A DNA stretch of 54,302 nt from an uncultured Alsobacter sp. Its GTDB lineage: Bacteria; Pseudomonadota; Alphaproteobacteria; Rhizobiales; Beijerinckiaceae. The notes under the pieces are model-generated. The model saw nothing but the letters and a program-made list of their open reading frames with translations, did no database searches and was not told the origin of the DNA. The stretch covers positions 1 to 54,302 of the forward strand of contig NZ_CAMFHB010000041.1 of assembly GCF_945952055.1 (NCBI RefSeq), given 5' to 3'. Each line of letters begins with the position of its first letter. The stretch's first letter is position 1. The translations under genes and the position numbers were made by a program. Shown in pieces: positions 7,730-16,904 of this stretch.

Positions 7730-9436
7730 TCAATTCACCTTCTTGCCCGCCTGGCCGGCGACCGGAACGGGGGGACCAGCCGGACCCGGATCGTTCAGCA
7801 ACCCCTTGTAGCGGACCGGCTTGTAGCCGCGGGCCAGGAGCGAGGCGAGCGGGTAGACGTTGCGGCACACGCGTCCGTTGCAGGCACCGGGCGAGGCCTC
7901 GATCACCTCGGCCTTGCGGTCGGCCGTGAAGCGCACGAACAGCAGCACGTGCGAGCCCGGCTTGTTCAGCGCGTCCCCCGGCAGAAGTTCGAAGGGATTG
8001 GCGAGCTCGGTGGTGATGGCGGGGATCGCGATCGTCGTAAAATGGCTGGACAGGCCCCAGGCCGCGCTCACGAAGGACGAGCAGTCGACGCCGATCACGT
8101 CGCGGCGCGGATCGTCGCGCGTGCAGATGTTGCCGGCCAACCGTCCCTGGTTCAGGCCCATGGCGATCTGCTGCAGGTTGCCCATGCATCCCCAGCAATA
8201 GGGAATGCCCTGGACGTCCTGGTTCAGCTTGCCGTTGAGGTAGCCCGGCCGGCGCACGCGGCTGAACCCCGTGCACTGGTTGTCGGGATCGGGGCCGTAG
8301 ACGGCGGGCGTCACACGCCACTTGGCATTGGCGAAGGAGAACGCCGTCTCGATCACCTGCTGCCGGTTGAGGGGGCGCACGGCCGCGGCCGCGCCCTTGC
8401 GCCGGGCGAGATCGGCGAGCGACTGCCCCTTGCCCGCGGTGTCGATCCGCGCGTCCGGTCGCAGCGGCCGGAAGCTCACCGCCAGCACGTCGGCATTGTC
8501 CTTGCGGGTGCGCAGGAAATACACCTCGCCCTCGGGCGAGACGGTCACGAAGCGGCGCGACAGGCCGACGGTGCCCGACAGCGGCAGTTCGTAGATGCCC
8601 TCGAGGGTTCCGTTGGACGCGTAGCGCGCCACGAAGGAGGCCGGCACGTCCGTGAAGTCGGTCGGAATGTTCTCGCCGAAGACGAAGTATCGGCCCTTGC
8701 GGTCGACCTCGAGCAGCTCTGTCGCGCCCAGCCGGCTTCTGACCTGCATCTTCAGGCGCGCCAGGACGGCGCTGGAGCCCTTCTCCAGGATGTTGATCTG
8801 GACGGCGCTCTCGCCCTGGGCCTTGACCTCGGCAGAGAGGGCGCCCTTGCCGCGCGTGGCGACCGACTGCACGGGCGGCTGGCCGGCCAGGACGTTGACG
8901 GCGCGGGTCCGCCCGATCTCGGCCGGATCGCCGTCGTCCACCACCATCGAGCCCATCTGAGCGAGCGCGGAGACGGCATAGGGATCGGGAGCGAGCGACG
9001 AGCGCGTGAGGGTCAGGCCGCGGGTCGGCGCCGTCTCCGCCCCCGTGGGCTGCAGCGCCCTCACCTGCCCGTCCCAGACGTAGAAGGTGTTGTCCTGCGA
9101 CACGACCATGTCGGTGGGCCGGATCCCCTCCGGCAACTCCAGGACCTGCGGCGGCTGGCCGGGATCGCTGGGATCGAACTTCAGCACGCGGCTGTTCGCC
9201 TGGTCGAGAAGGTAGACCTCGCCGTTGGGGCCGGAATAGATCGCCTGCGGGACCTCGACCTCGACCTCCTCGCGGCTGTCGATGATCCCCACCCCACCGG
9301 CGCCCGACCCCGCGAGGAAACCGCGGATGACCGCGTCCCCGCCCGACGACTGCGCCAGGGCGGGGGGTGCGAGCGCGACCGCCAAAGCCATGGCCGAGGC
9401 GGCGAGAAGTTCAGTCGCGGCAGTGCGGCGTGTCAT
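7730..9436 (-). CDS. Secreted beta-propeller protein with C-terminal NlpC/P60-like Cys peptidase domain
   Basis: A 568-aa protein. The start is the ATG at 9436; a TTG 18 nt upstream is less likely. The signal peptide ends near ALAQ (residue 29). Residues about 55-330 contain NHL/propeller-like blades (AIYSGPNGEVYLLDQANSRV, VSPEGEVYFLRT). Residues about 355-550 hold an NlpC/P60- or CHAP-like fold: GVDCSSFVSAAWG with candidate nucleophile C452, GDALNKPGSHVLLF with H496, and EVIEASPG with a possible third residue E513. Such domains cut peptide or amide bonds in peptidoglycan. With its own Sec signal it is more likely a resident periplasmic enzyme than a classical T6SS effector, but it could make room for the T6SS envelope complex. 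A variant palindrome (site E) lies about 110 bp upstream. Confidence 0.75.
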   Translation of the reverse strand: MTRRTAATELLAASAMALAVALAPPALAQSSGGDAVIRGFLAGSGAGGVGIIDSREEVEVEVPQAIYSGPNGEVYLLDQANSRVLKFDPSDPGQPPQVLELPEGIRPTDMVVSQDNTFYVWDGQVRALQPTGAETAPTRGLTLTRSSLAPDPYAVSALAQMGSMVVDDGDPAEIGRTRAVNVLAGQPPVQSVATRGKGALSAEVKAQGESAVQINILEKGSSAVLARLKMQVRSRLGATELLEVDRKGRYFVFGENIPTDFTDVPASFVARYASNGTLEGIYELPLSGTVGLSRRFVTVSPEGEVYFLRTRKDNADVLAVSFRPLRPDARIDTAGKGQSLADLARRKGAAAAVRPLNRQQVIETAFSFANAKWRVTPAVYGPDPDNQCTGFSRVRRPGYLNGKLNQDVQGIPYCWGCMGNLQQIAMGLNQGRLAGNICTRDDPRRDVIGVDCSSFVSAAWGLSSHFTTIAIPAITTELANPFELLPGDALNKPGSHVLLFVRFTADRKAEVIEASPGACNGRVCRNVYPLASLLARGYKPVRYKGLLNDPGPAGPPVPVAGQAGKKVN

Positions 9437-9537
9437 GGGGATCCTGCCCTTCAACCGTCGAAAGCTGCTCTCGTCCAGGCTCCTGCCCCGCTGGCGCCCT
9501 GCGTATCGCCGACTCTAGGACCTCCCGGGGGACGCGC

Positions 9538-9553
9538 TGTGCGCCGGCACACG
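9538..9553. promoter_or_regulatory. Palindromic operator candidate, site E (one mismatch)
   Basis: TGTGCG-CCGG-CACACG matches GTGCG-N4-CGCAC with one mismatch in the right arm. Its centre is about 110 bp upstream of the propeller-peptidase gene, which is the only gene that reads away from this gap. Confidence 0.42.
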
Positions 9554-9588
9554 ACGTGGCGGCCGGCGGCCTACGGGACCACGCGCGG

Positions 9589-9909
9589 TCAGTGACTGGT
9601 CCCGTCCGGCGAGGCCTCTCGCTCGTCGTCCTCGCCCATGTAGAGGTAAAGTTCGCCCCATTCGTCGCGCCAGACATTGTCGGGGTCCATGACCACGATG
9701 GCGAGCTTCACGTCGTTGGCGAGCTTGATCGCCTGGATCAGGGCTTCCTGGGCGGCGAAGGACTGGCTCTGGAAGGTGCGCGCGAGGCGGTTCGGCAGGG
9801 CCGACTGGGGACAGACGACGACGCCCGTGGCGCCCCCCTGCCCGCGGGTCAGCGACACGGTGATGGCATCGGGCTGGATCTCGTCGACGCGTTCGAAACG
9901 GTTCGCCAT
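9589..9909 (-). CDS. Hypothetical 106-aa protein at the end of the tss operon
   Basis: The reading frame starts with ATG (MANRFERVDEIQPD). The sequence is acidic with no signal peptide or membrane segment, so it is probably cytoplasmic. It contains QEALIQAIKLANDVKLAIVV and MDPDNVWRDEWGELYLYMGE. I do not recognise a family. It follows clpV by 119 bp on the same strand and is the last gene of the minus-strand T6SS arm. It could be a ClpV adaptor or an unrelated passenger; nothing in the sequence decides this. Confidence 0.6.
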   Translation of the reverse strand: MANRFERVDEIQPDAITVSLTRGQGGATGVVVCPQSALPNRLARTFQSQSFAAQEALIQAIKLANDVKLAIVVMDPDNVWRDEWGELYLYMGEDDEREASPDGTSH

Positions 9910-10028
9910 GGTCTGTGCCTTTGCGCTGCCCCGCCGACGCGACGGCGGGCGGTGGTTGCCGGCGGTCGGCGCCGGTCCGCAGTGACCGGGCCCGGACCGC
10001 TGCCCGGACCCGATGGCCGTCCTCGCCG

Positions 10029-12737
10029 TCAGGCGGTCTCCTCGGCCAGGGCCGGCGCGGCGTCCTGGGCGGGAGCCGCGCCGGCGGCCTCCGGAGCGGA
10101 CAGCGAGACGCCGTAGACGTACTCGCCGTTGGCGAAGTCGACCGACACGGTGTCGAACTCCTGCTTCTCCATGGCCCGCTTGAGGATCTCGCGGGACAGG
10201 GCGGGCAGCAGCGTGTTGGTGATGATGTTGTCGATGATGCGCCCGCCCGAATCCGGGTCGTTGCACAGCGACACGATGTGCTCGACCACCGCGTCCGAAT
10301 ACGAGAACGTCGCCTTGTGGTTCTCCGTGATCCGCTTGCCGATGCGGCCCAGCTGCAGCCGCACGATGCCCGCGAGCATGGCCGGCGACAGCGGGAAGTA
10401 GGGGATCGTCACGATGCGACCGAGCAGCGCCGGCGGGAAGACCTTCAGCAGCTCGGGCCGCAGCGCCACCGACAGAGCCTCCGGATCGGAGGCGTAGCGC
10501 GGGTTCTGGCCGAGTTCCATGATCACGTCCGTCCCCACGTTGGAGGTGAGGATGATCAGTGTGTTCTTGAAGTCGATGCGCCGACCCGTGCCGTCCTCCA
10601 TCAAGCCCTTGTCGAACACCTGGAAGAACAGCTCGTGCACGTCCGGATGGGCCTTCTCGACCTCGTCGAGCAGCACCACGCTGTAGGGCTTGCGGCGCAC
10701 CGCCTCGGTGAGCCGCCCGCCCTCGCCGTAGCCCACGTAGCCGGGAGGAGCGCCTTTGAGCGTGGAGACCGTGTGGGCCTCCTGGAACTCCGACATGTTG
10801 ATCGTGATGATGTTCTGCTCACCGCCGTAGAGAGCCTCGGCCAGCGCCAGGGCGGTCTCGGTCTTGCCGACGCCGGACGGCCCGCACAGCATGAACACGC
10901 CGATGGGCTTGTTGGGATTGTCGAGCTTGGCCCGATTGGTCTCGATGCGCTTCGAGATCATCGTCAGGCCGTGTGACTGGCCCACCACCCGGCGATTGAG
11001 GATCTCAGGCAGGCGAAGAACCGTCTCGATCTCGTCGCGCACCATCCGTCCGACGGGAATGCCCGTCCAATCGGAGACGACAGCGGCGACCGCCTGGTCG
11101 CCCACGTGCGGATAGATCATCCGCTTGTCGGCATCGATCGCATCGAGGGCCTCGATGGTCTCCTTCAGGGAGGCGCGCGCCTCGTCCTTCTCGCCCTCCT
11201 GCGCGTCCTCCTTGCCGAGGATCTCGCGCAGGGTGCGGGTCTTCTCCACCAGCGCCTGCTCGGCCTCCCAGTCGGCCTTCAGCGCGGCGAGCCTGGCCTG
11301 GCGGGTCGCGGTCTCCTCGTCGATCGCCTCGACTCGCTCCTGCGGATCGGCGCCGAGGTCGCGGTCGGCCAGCAGCGCCTCCTTCTCGCTCGCCAGCGCG
11401 GCGATGGAGACCTCGAGGTCGGCGATGGCCGCCGGCGTGGTCGACTGGCTGATGGCGACGCGCGCGCAGGCCGTGTCGAGCAGGCTCACCGCCTTGTCGG
11501 GAAGCTGGCGGGCCGGGATGTAGCGGCTCGAGAGCTGCACCGCCGACACCACCGCGGCATCGGAGATGCGCACCTTGTGGTGCTTTTCCATGGGCTTGAG
11601 GATGCCGCGCAGCATGATCGAGGCCTTGGCCACGTCGGGCTCGTCGACCTGCACCGGCTGGAAGCGGCGGGTCAGCGCGGGGTCCTTCTCGAAATAGAGG
11701 CGGTACTCCGCCCAGGTCGTGGCGGCGATCGTGCGCAGCGTGCCGCGGGCCAGGGCCGGCTTCAGCAGGTTCGCCGCATCGCCCGTCCCGGCCTGGCCGC
11801 CGGCGCCGATCAGCGTGTGCGCCTCGTCGATGAACAGGATGATCGGGGTGGGCGAGGCCTGAACCTCGTCGATCACCGAGCGCAGCCTCTGCTCGAACTC
11901 GCCCTTCATCGAGGCGCCGGCCTGCATGAGGCCGATGTCGAGCGCGCACAGCTTCACGCCCTTGAGCGGCGGCGGCACGTCGCCCGCCGCGATGCGCTGG
12001 GCGAAGCCCTCCACCACCGCCGTCTTGCCCACGCCGGCCTCGCCGGTGAGGATCGGGTTGTTCTGGCGCCGGCGCATCAGCACGTCGATGAGCTGGCGGA
12101 TCTCGTCGTCGCGGCCGAGGATCGGGTCCATCGTCCCCGACGCGGCCTTGGCGGTCAGGTCCTGCGAGAAGCGGTCGAGCGCGGTCGTTCCCTTCGGCCC
12201 CGCGTCCCCCGGCGCGCCGGCGCCGGCCAGGCCCGAGCCGTCCAGCGGGCGAAGGTTCTCTTCGTCCGACTTGCCCCAGTAGTTGCGGCTTTCCGACGAC
12301 AGGACGTCGACGTTGATCTTGTCGAACTCGCGCGACAGGTTGGAGAACACGCGCTTGAGGTCACCCGTCCTGAGCGCGGCGACGAGCAGGTGCCCCGAAC
12401 GGATCTGGGCCTCGCCGAACGCAAGCGTGGCGTAGTGCCAGCCGCGATCCAGGAGGTCCACCACATGGTTGGCCACCCCAGGCATCTCGGTCTCGTTCTT
12501 GCGGAAGCCGGTGATGACCCCCGCCAGGTCGGACATCAGCTTGCCCTTGTCGAGCTTGAAGGCGTCGACCGTCAGGCTGATGTCGGACCGCTCGTTCTGC
12601 AGCAGGTGGAACAGCCAGTGCGCGAGCTCAACGTTGCGGTTCCCGGCGCTCTTGGCATGCCGCAGGGCCTTCATGAACGCGTCGTAGCCGACGCGATTGA
12701 GCTTGCCCGTGACGACTTCGAGATTGATGTCGGCCAT
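10029..12737 (-). CDS. clpV: T6SS AAA+ ATPase ClpV (TssH)
   Basis: A 902-aa Clp/Hsp100 ATPase that disassembles the contracted TssB/TssC sheath in the cytoplasm. An N-domain (residues about 1-160) is followed by two AAA+ modules with Walker A GEAGVGKT (about 230) and GPSGVGKT (about 618), Walker [10 protein letters not shown] and [13 protein letters not shown], and a middle coiled-coil region. Length and architecture fit ClpV rather than ClpB, and so does its position inside the tss operon. I chose the ATG followed by [13 protein letters not shown], with GGGGGCAGGGGG upstream; a longer frame exists but lacks family sequence. The C-terminal 25 residues are an Ala/Pro-rich tail. It starts 19 bp after tssG. 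Confidence 0.95.
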   Translation of the reverse strand: MADINLEVVTGKLNRVGYDAFMKALRHAKSAGNRNVELAHWLFHLLQNERSDISLTVDAFKLDKGKLMSDLAGVITGFRKNETEMPGVANHVVDLLDRGWHYATLAFGEAQIRSGHLLVAALRTGDLKRVFSNLSREFDKINVDVLSSESRNYWGKSDEENLRPLDGSGLAGAGAPGDAGPKGTTALDRFSQDLTAKAASGTMDPILGRDDEIRQLIDVLMRRRQNNPILTGEAGVGKTAVVEGFAQRIAAGDVPPPLKGVKLCALDIGLMQAGASMKGEFEQRLRSVIDEVQASPTPIILFIDEAHTLIGAGGQAGTGDAANLLKPALARGTLRTIAATTWAEYRLYFEKDPALTRRFQPVQVDEPDVAKASIMLRGILKPMEKHHKVRISDAAVVSAVQLSSRYIPARQLPDKAVSLLDTACARVAISQSTTPAAIADLEVSIAALASEKEALLADRDLGADPQERVEAIDEETATRQARLAALKADWEAEQALVEKTRTLREILGKEDAQEGEKDEARASLKETIEALDAIDADKRMIYPHVGDQAVAAVVSDWTGIPVGRMVRDEIETVLRLPEILNRRVVGQSHGLTMISKRIETNRAKLDNPNKPIGVFMLCGPSGVGKTETALALAEALYGGEQNIITINMSEFQEAHTVSTLKGAPPGYVGYGEGGRLTEAVRRKPYSVVLLDEVEKAHPDVHELFFQVFDKGLMEDGTGRRIDFKNTLIILTSNVGTDVIMELGQNPRYASDPEALSVALRPELLKVFPPALLGRIVTIPYFPLSPAMLAGIVRLQLGRIGKRITENHKATFSYSDAVVEHIVSLCNDPDSGGRIIDNIITNTLLPALSREILKRAMEKQEFDTVSVDFANGEYVYGVSLSAPEAAGAAPAQDAAPALAEETA

Positions 12738-12756
12738 TCCCCCTGCCCCCTGTTCG

Positions 12757-13773
12757 TCAGACCGCGTCGGTCGTTGTGTCCGCATCGAGCCGGCCTCGCG
12801 GCCGATAGCGCGCATCGCTGCGCATCCTGTCCGCCGGGGCCTCCCGGTCGGGCGTCATCCACGTGGTCCAGCCGAGACGGCCGAAGGTCCCCAGTTCCGT
12901 GCCGCGGGTCTCGCGCTCCGGAATGGCCAGTTCGACGTCCCAGTCGAGAATGGTGCCGGCGAAGAACGTCACCGCGTCGGCGAGCGGCTCGGCGAGTTCG
13001 CCGGCCGGCAGGAAGCGCTCGTAGTCGGCCAGGTTGCGCGTAACGAGCCGCACCCGAAACTTGTCCTGGACCGAGTAGACCGTGCCGCCGATCAGCGTGT
13101 CGGAGCCCAGCGCGCTCAGGCGATCGCCCAGGCGGATCTGCTCGTCGGGGGCGAGCGACAGCGTCGTGCCGACGAACTCCTCCACCTTGACCGTGCAGCC
13201 GAAGAGCCCGCGCAGGAAGCCCTCCAGCCGGGCGGCCGAGCGCATCTGCGCCCCCAGGAGCCCGGCGAGACCCAGCTTGGCCTGGTCGGCCACGGTGTCG
13301 AGGTTGCGATAGGGCGCGGTGCCCAGACCGATGGTCGAGCCGATGTAGTCGGCGAAGCGGTCCGCATCCGGACGGTCGTGATGCGCCTCGGGCCGGCTGT
13401 CCGCCCAGGCCCGGAAGAAGAGCTGCAGGAAGCGGTGGTTCAGGATGTCGAGGAACCGCGGGAAGGCGTCGTCCCCGCCCTGGTTCCAGACATAGGCCTC
13501 GTGGGTGACCGCCAGCGGCAAGGCGCCCTGCCCGCCCAGCAGCCCGAGGAACTTCTGGTAGACCGCCAGCGTGCCGTCCTGCCGGCGCGTCACCTTGCTG
13601 ACGGTGCTGGCCGGGAAATCCATGTGGGGATCCTGGCCGAGGCGAACATACTCCTGGTCGAGCCGGCCGGCGTCGCCGATCCGCGGCCGGTGGGGATGCG
13701 ACCGCTCGATCGTGCGCATCAGCGCGAGGAAGTCGAAGCGATAGGGCTCCTCCTCGATGTCACGCCACTTCAT
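12757..13773 (-). CDS. tssG: T6SS baseplate subunit TssG
   Basis: A 338-aa baseplate wedge protein that works with TssF, TssE and TssK. The N-terminus MKWRDIEEEPYRFDFLALMR and the segment FLGLLGGQGALPLAVTHEAY are typical of TssG (ImpH family), as is the later DWDVELAIPERE. The ATG overlaps the tssF stop codon (ATGA), so the pair is translationally coupled. No anomalies were seen. Confidence 0.93.
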   Translation of the reverse strand: MKWRDIEEEPYRFDFLALMRTIERSHPHRPRIGDAGRLDQEYVRLGQDPHMDFPASTVSKVTRRQDGTLAVYQKFLGLLGGQGALPLAVTHEAYVWNQGGDDAFPRFLDILNHRFLQLFFRAWADSRPEAHHDRPDADRFADYIGSTIGLGTAPYRNLDTVADQAKLGLAGLLGAQMRSAARLEGFLRGLFGCTVKVEEFVGTTLSLAPDEQIRLGDRLSALGSDTLIGGTVYSVQDKFRVRLVTRNLADYERFLPAGELAEPLADAVTFFAGTILDWDVELAIPERETRGTELGTFGRLGWTTWMTPDREAPADRMRSDARYRPRGRLDADTTTDAV

Positions 13774-15728
13774 AGCGCCCTCCGGGAGCCGATCCGGGCG
13801 GGCCAGCGCATGATCTCGCCGCGTTCGGGCGTGCGCACGACGGTCTGCGTGAAGTGGTTGATGCCGGCGTACTGGGCGAAGAAGCGCTCGAGCACGGCGC
13901 CCAGCAGGAAGACGCCGCTGCCCTCGAAGGCCTTGTCCTCGATGGTGACGGTGACCTCCAGGCCGCGGGCGACGCCCACGCCGTCGGGCCTCCGCACGCG
14001 CCGGGTCACCGGCTTGCCGTCGACGCTGCGGATGCCGCGGATCCGCCGTTCCGTCGTCGCGTCGGCGAGGTTGGCGAACATCGCCAGCACTTCGCGAAGC
14101 GCCGCGCCGTTGCGACCGCCGCCCCGCTCGACGAGCCCGAGATGGTTCAGGCTCAGCATGTTGATGAGGCGCCAGGTCACCGCGCCGGAGTAGCTGGCGT
14201 CGCCCCGCGCCCGCATCTGCGACACGATCGGCTCGCGCGGCGACGTGGGGCCGGCGACGCAGACGAGATCGAGCTCCACGTTGTCGAGCAGCCGGAAGTC
14301 GGCCCCTCCGTCGCCCACGGGCAGATGCTCGGTCAGGTGACGGTTCGAGCAGAGCGCCCTGACGGAGAGTTCCGCCACGGATTCCTCGTCGAGCTTGGAC
14401 GGCTCGACGACCGAGATGAACATCTCCGTGCCGACATAGTCGGACACCGAGCCGTTCTCGCGCTCGGCGGTGGCCCGGCGGCGCGGCAGGCGCCGGATGG
14501 TGTAGAACAGGCCGTCGTCCTCGTAGCTCGCCGCGACCTCGGCCGCCGCCGAGTAGAGCGGTCGCACCCGCACCCTCTCCCGCTGCCCCTTGAAGTGCGC
14601 CGACACCTCGATCACCCGGTGCGGCTCGTAGTCGAGCTGGCGGGTGCGGTCCGGGACCACGTGGTGCTCGAAGCCGTTCGTCCTGACCTGGACGCGGTCC
14701 ATGGTCATCTCGAACAGGTTGATCGCCGGGGCGCAGTAAAGGCCGAAGACCGAAGGCTTGACGTATCCCGACAGGCGGGAGTTCACCTCCGAGAACGCGA
14801 AGATGACCTCGACCGTGCGCGCCTTGACGCGCGGGATCACGCGCTCGAGCTTGCCGAGGTTGAAACCGAGCAGCTTGGATGGCAGGAGGAAGTATTCGCG
14901 CAGCAGGTCGAAGCCCTCGAAGATCCGGGGATCGTTCGGGAACAGCGCCTCCGACTGCTCGAAGCCGATCTGCGACAGGCAGTCCGGTGGACCCTGGATG
15001 ACCTGGGGGTTGCCCGCCGCGTCGACGTAGCGGAACCACACGCCGACGCAGCGTCCGAAGATCTGCTCGTAGAGGGCGACCGCGTCCCCCTCGTTGCCCT
15101 GCAGGTGGAACGGCAGGTTCTGCACCCGGCATCCGGCGAACATCGCCTCGGGCCCGGGAGGCCCGTTCGGCTCGTCCTCCAGCCGCGGCAGGCTGCGATG
15201 GCGCAGCGTGAGGCGCAGGCCCGCGAGCGTGTCGCGGCCCACGGGCACGCCGATGGCGCGCAGGGGGCCGGGCGACATGACGTACTCGGCCGCCGCGACG
15301 TCGAACGGCCACAGCGTGACGTCGCTGCACAGCCGGAAGCGGCAGGCGACCCGGCGCTCGCGCTCCATGTACGTCGCGTCCATGATGCTGTCGCGACGCA
15401 GGGTCTGCCCCTCGCGGAGCGCGGGATCGCCGAAGGTCGGCCGCGCGGCCAGGAGCAGCGTCGAGGGCGTGGGCGCGAGATAGTTCGGAACGAGCTGCTC
15501 GAGCAGGTTCGCCGTGAACTCGGGGAACTCGTGCTTCAGCTTCAGTTGCACGCGGGCGGCGAGGAATGCCGCGCCTTCGAGCAGTCCCGACAGCATCGGG
15601 TCGGACTGCTCCTGCATCAGGCCGCCGAGGCGGTCGGCGATGCCCGGGTACTCGCCGGCGAACTCGCGGGCCATCTCCTTGAGGAGCGTCAACTCGCGAT
15701 TGTAGTGATCGATGAATTCGGGATGCAT
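13770..15728 (-). CDS. tssF: T6SS baseplate subunit TssF
   Basis: A 652-aa cytoplasmic baseplate protein (ImpG family). The N-terminus MHPEFIDHYNRELTLLKEMA, followed by AREFAGEYPGIADRLG, is the hallmark of the family, and LSGLLEGAAFLAARVQLKL follows as expected. Length is slightly above the usual ~600 aa. It lies 8 bp after tssE and overlaps tssG by 4 bp. Confidence 0.95.
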   Translation of the reverse strand: MHPEFIDHYNRELTLLKEMAREFAGEYPGIADRLGGLMQEQSDPMLSGLLEGAAFLAARVQLKLKHEFPEFTANLLEQLVPNYLAPTPSTLLLAARPTFGDPALREGQTLRRDSIMDATYMERERRVACRFRLCSDVTLWPFDVAAAEYVMSPGPLRAIGVPVGRDTLAGLRLTLRHRSLPRLEDEPNGPPGPEAMFAGCRVQNLPFHLQGNEGDAVALYEQIFGRCVGVWFRYVDAAGNPQVIQGPPDCLSQIGFEQSEALFPNDPRIFEGFDLLREYFLLPSKLLGFNLGKLERVIPRVKARTVEVIFAFSEVNSRLSGYVKPSVFGLYCAPAINLFEMTMDRVQVRTNGFEHHVVPDRTRQLDYEPHRVIEVSAHFKGQRERVRVRPLYSAAAEVAASYEDDGLFYTIRRLPRRRATAERENGSVSDYVGTEMFISVVEPSKLDEESVAELSVRALCSNRHLTEHLPVGDGGADFRLLDNVELDLVCVAGPTSPREPIVSQMRARGDASYSGAVTWRLINMLSLNHLGLVERGGGRNGAALREVLAMFANLADATTERRIRGIRSVDGKPVTRRVRRPDGVGVARGLEVTVTIEDKAFEGSGVFLLGAVLERFFAQYAGINHFTQTVVRTPERGEIMRWPARIGSRRAL

Positions 15729-15736
15729 CGCGCGGC

Positions 15737-16273
15737 CTAGAGCGGACCGACGCGAATCTTGCCGCTATCCAGCTCGACGTCCGCCACGAACTCCAGGGGG
15801 ACGTTCACGGGATCGCTGACGAGATCGGCGCGCACGACGAAGCGCAGGGCCAGGCCGTCGACCGAGGCCGACCGGTCGCGGGTGACGACGATGCTCTCGG
15901 ACGCCAGGCGCGGCTCGAAAGACCGCAGGGCCTCAGCAAGGTCCTTGCTGACGCCGTCGACCCGATGGTCGTCGATGGACAGGTGCACGAGGTCGGGCAA
16001 TCCGAAATTCAGGATCGACCGCGCCACCTCCGGCGCGCCGCTCAGGTCGAGCGACGACCCGAGGGACACCGTGTTGAGCAGGCTTTCCAGGTCGCGCGCC
16101 ACCTCGCGCCGCAGCGTCAGCTCGCCGATCGCGCCGCGGGCGCGGGACCGCCGGGCCGCGATCACGCGCTCCCCGGAGTCGTCACGCAGGTCGGCGCGGA
16201 TCTTCGAGTCGTGCGCCTCGAAGGCCGCTCGAAAGGCGTGCATCAGGGGCACGCTCGTCTTCTGTTCGGCCAT
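15737..16273 (-). CDS. tssE: T6SS baseplate subunit TssE (gp25-like)
   Basis: A 178-aa protein homologous to phage gp25, which starts sheath assembly on the baseplate. The gp25-like core is ARDLESLLNTVSLGSSLDLS, then SILNFGLPDL and AEALRSFEPRL. It follows hcp after a 58-bp gap holding a perfect 24-bp palindrome, and precedes tssF by 8 bp. Confidence 0.92.
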   Translation of the reverse strand: MAEQKTSVPLMHAFRAAFEAHDSKIRADLRDDSGERVIAARRSRARGAIGELTLRREVARDLESLLNTVSLGSSLDLSGAPEVARSILNFGLPDLVHLSIDDHRVDGVSKDLAEALRSFEPRLASESIVVTRDRSASVDGLALRFVVRADLVSDPVNVPLEFVADVELDSGKIRVGPL

Positions 16274-16296
16274 CGTCCGGACCCACCAATGAAAGC

Positions 16297-16320
16297 GGGG
16301 GCGGCGCGCGCGCCGCCCCC
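16297..16320 (-). terminator. Perfect 24-bp GC palindrome between hcp and tssE (attenuator candidate)
   Basis: The sequence is self-complementary over 24 bp (arm GGGGGCGGCGCG). In the minus-strand transcript it forms a very stable hairpin 11 bp after the hcp stop codon, followed by GCTTTC rather than a strong U tract. It could be a partial terminator or a 3' stabiliser that raises hcp mRNA over the downstream baseplate genes. Confidence 0.6.
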
Positions 16321-16331
16321 GTGACCTGGCA

Positions 16332-16814
16332 TCAGCCTTCCTTGTTCTCGAGGAAGCTGTAGGTCATGTTCGGGCTGGTGCCGGACCCGCCCGTCTTGGT
16401 CTGTTCCTTGTACTCGACCTTGATCTTCGCGAAGTTCAGGCTGACGTTCTCGGTCAGGCGATCCTCACCGCCCGAGCCGCCGGTGCTGACGGAGGTGATG
16501 AGGACGTCGGTCAGCTTGATCGTCAGGTATTCGAGAGGCTTCTCGCCGGCCTTGCGGACCACGAGCGTCGCATCGGGGAAATGCTTGCCGTTGGCGCAGG
16601 CCAGCATCAGGTCGGTCGTCGACTTGTCGATCCACTTGGTGAAGCTCAGGTCGGAGCAGCTCGACTTGCCCGCGCCCATGCCGCCGCCGTGATGCGCGGA
16701 GCCCGAGTTGTGCAGGCCCCAGGACCAGGCGAGGACGTCGATCTCGCCCGTGTGAGCCGAGTCCTTGGACTCACCCTTGATGGCGCCGATCTTGATGAAC
16801 ATGTCAGTAGCCAT
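16332..16814 (-). CDS. hcp: T6SS inner-tube protein Hcp (TssD)
   Basis: A 160-aa Hcp ring protein, the secreted tube subunit. The start MATDMFIKIGAIKGESKD, the segment EIDVLAWSWG and the C-terminal NVSLNFAKIKVEYKEQ are diagnostic. No C-terminal effector extension is present. It has its own strong ribosome site (GAAAGGAAAG), lies 90 bp after tssC, and is followed by a strong hairpin, an arrangement consistent with higher expression than its neighbours. Confidence 0.97.
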   Translation of the reverse strand: MATDMFIKIGAIKGESKDSAHTGEIDVLAWSWGLHNSGSAHHGGGMGAGKSSCSDLSFTKWIDKSTTDLMLACANGKHFPDATLVVRKAGEKPLEYLTIKLTDVLITSVSTGGSGGEDRLTENVSLNFAKIKVEYKEQTKTGGSGTSPNMTYSFLENKEG

Positions 16815-16904
16815 GGGATCTTTCCTTTCGGTGATGACGGCGCGTATGGCCAGCGCACACGGCGTCCAAGAGACGGTGGAAGGCGAAGACGACCTGGGTG
16901 ATTT

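Noticed and set aside
7730-9436. Calling the propeller-peptidase a T6SS effector
   Set aside because: It has a Sec signal peptide and no neighbouring immunity gene, so a resident periplasmic role is more likely.
13826-13836. GTGCGCAC inside tssF
   Set aside because: It lacks the N4 spacer of the intergenic motif and lies within coding sequence.
16840-16862. Another copy of the palindrome before hcp (GTGTGCGCTGGCCATACG on the minus strand)
   Set aside because: Only one half-site (GTGCG) is present; the other arm does not match CGCAC.
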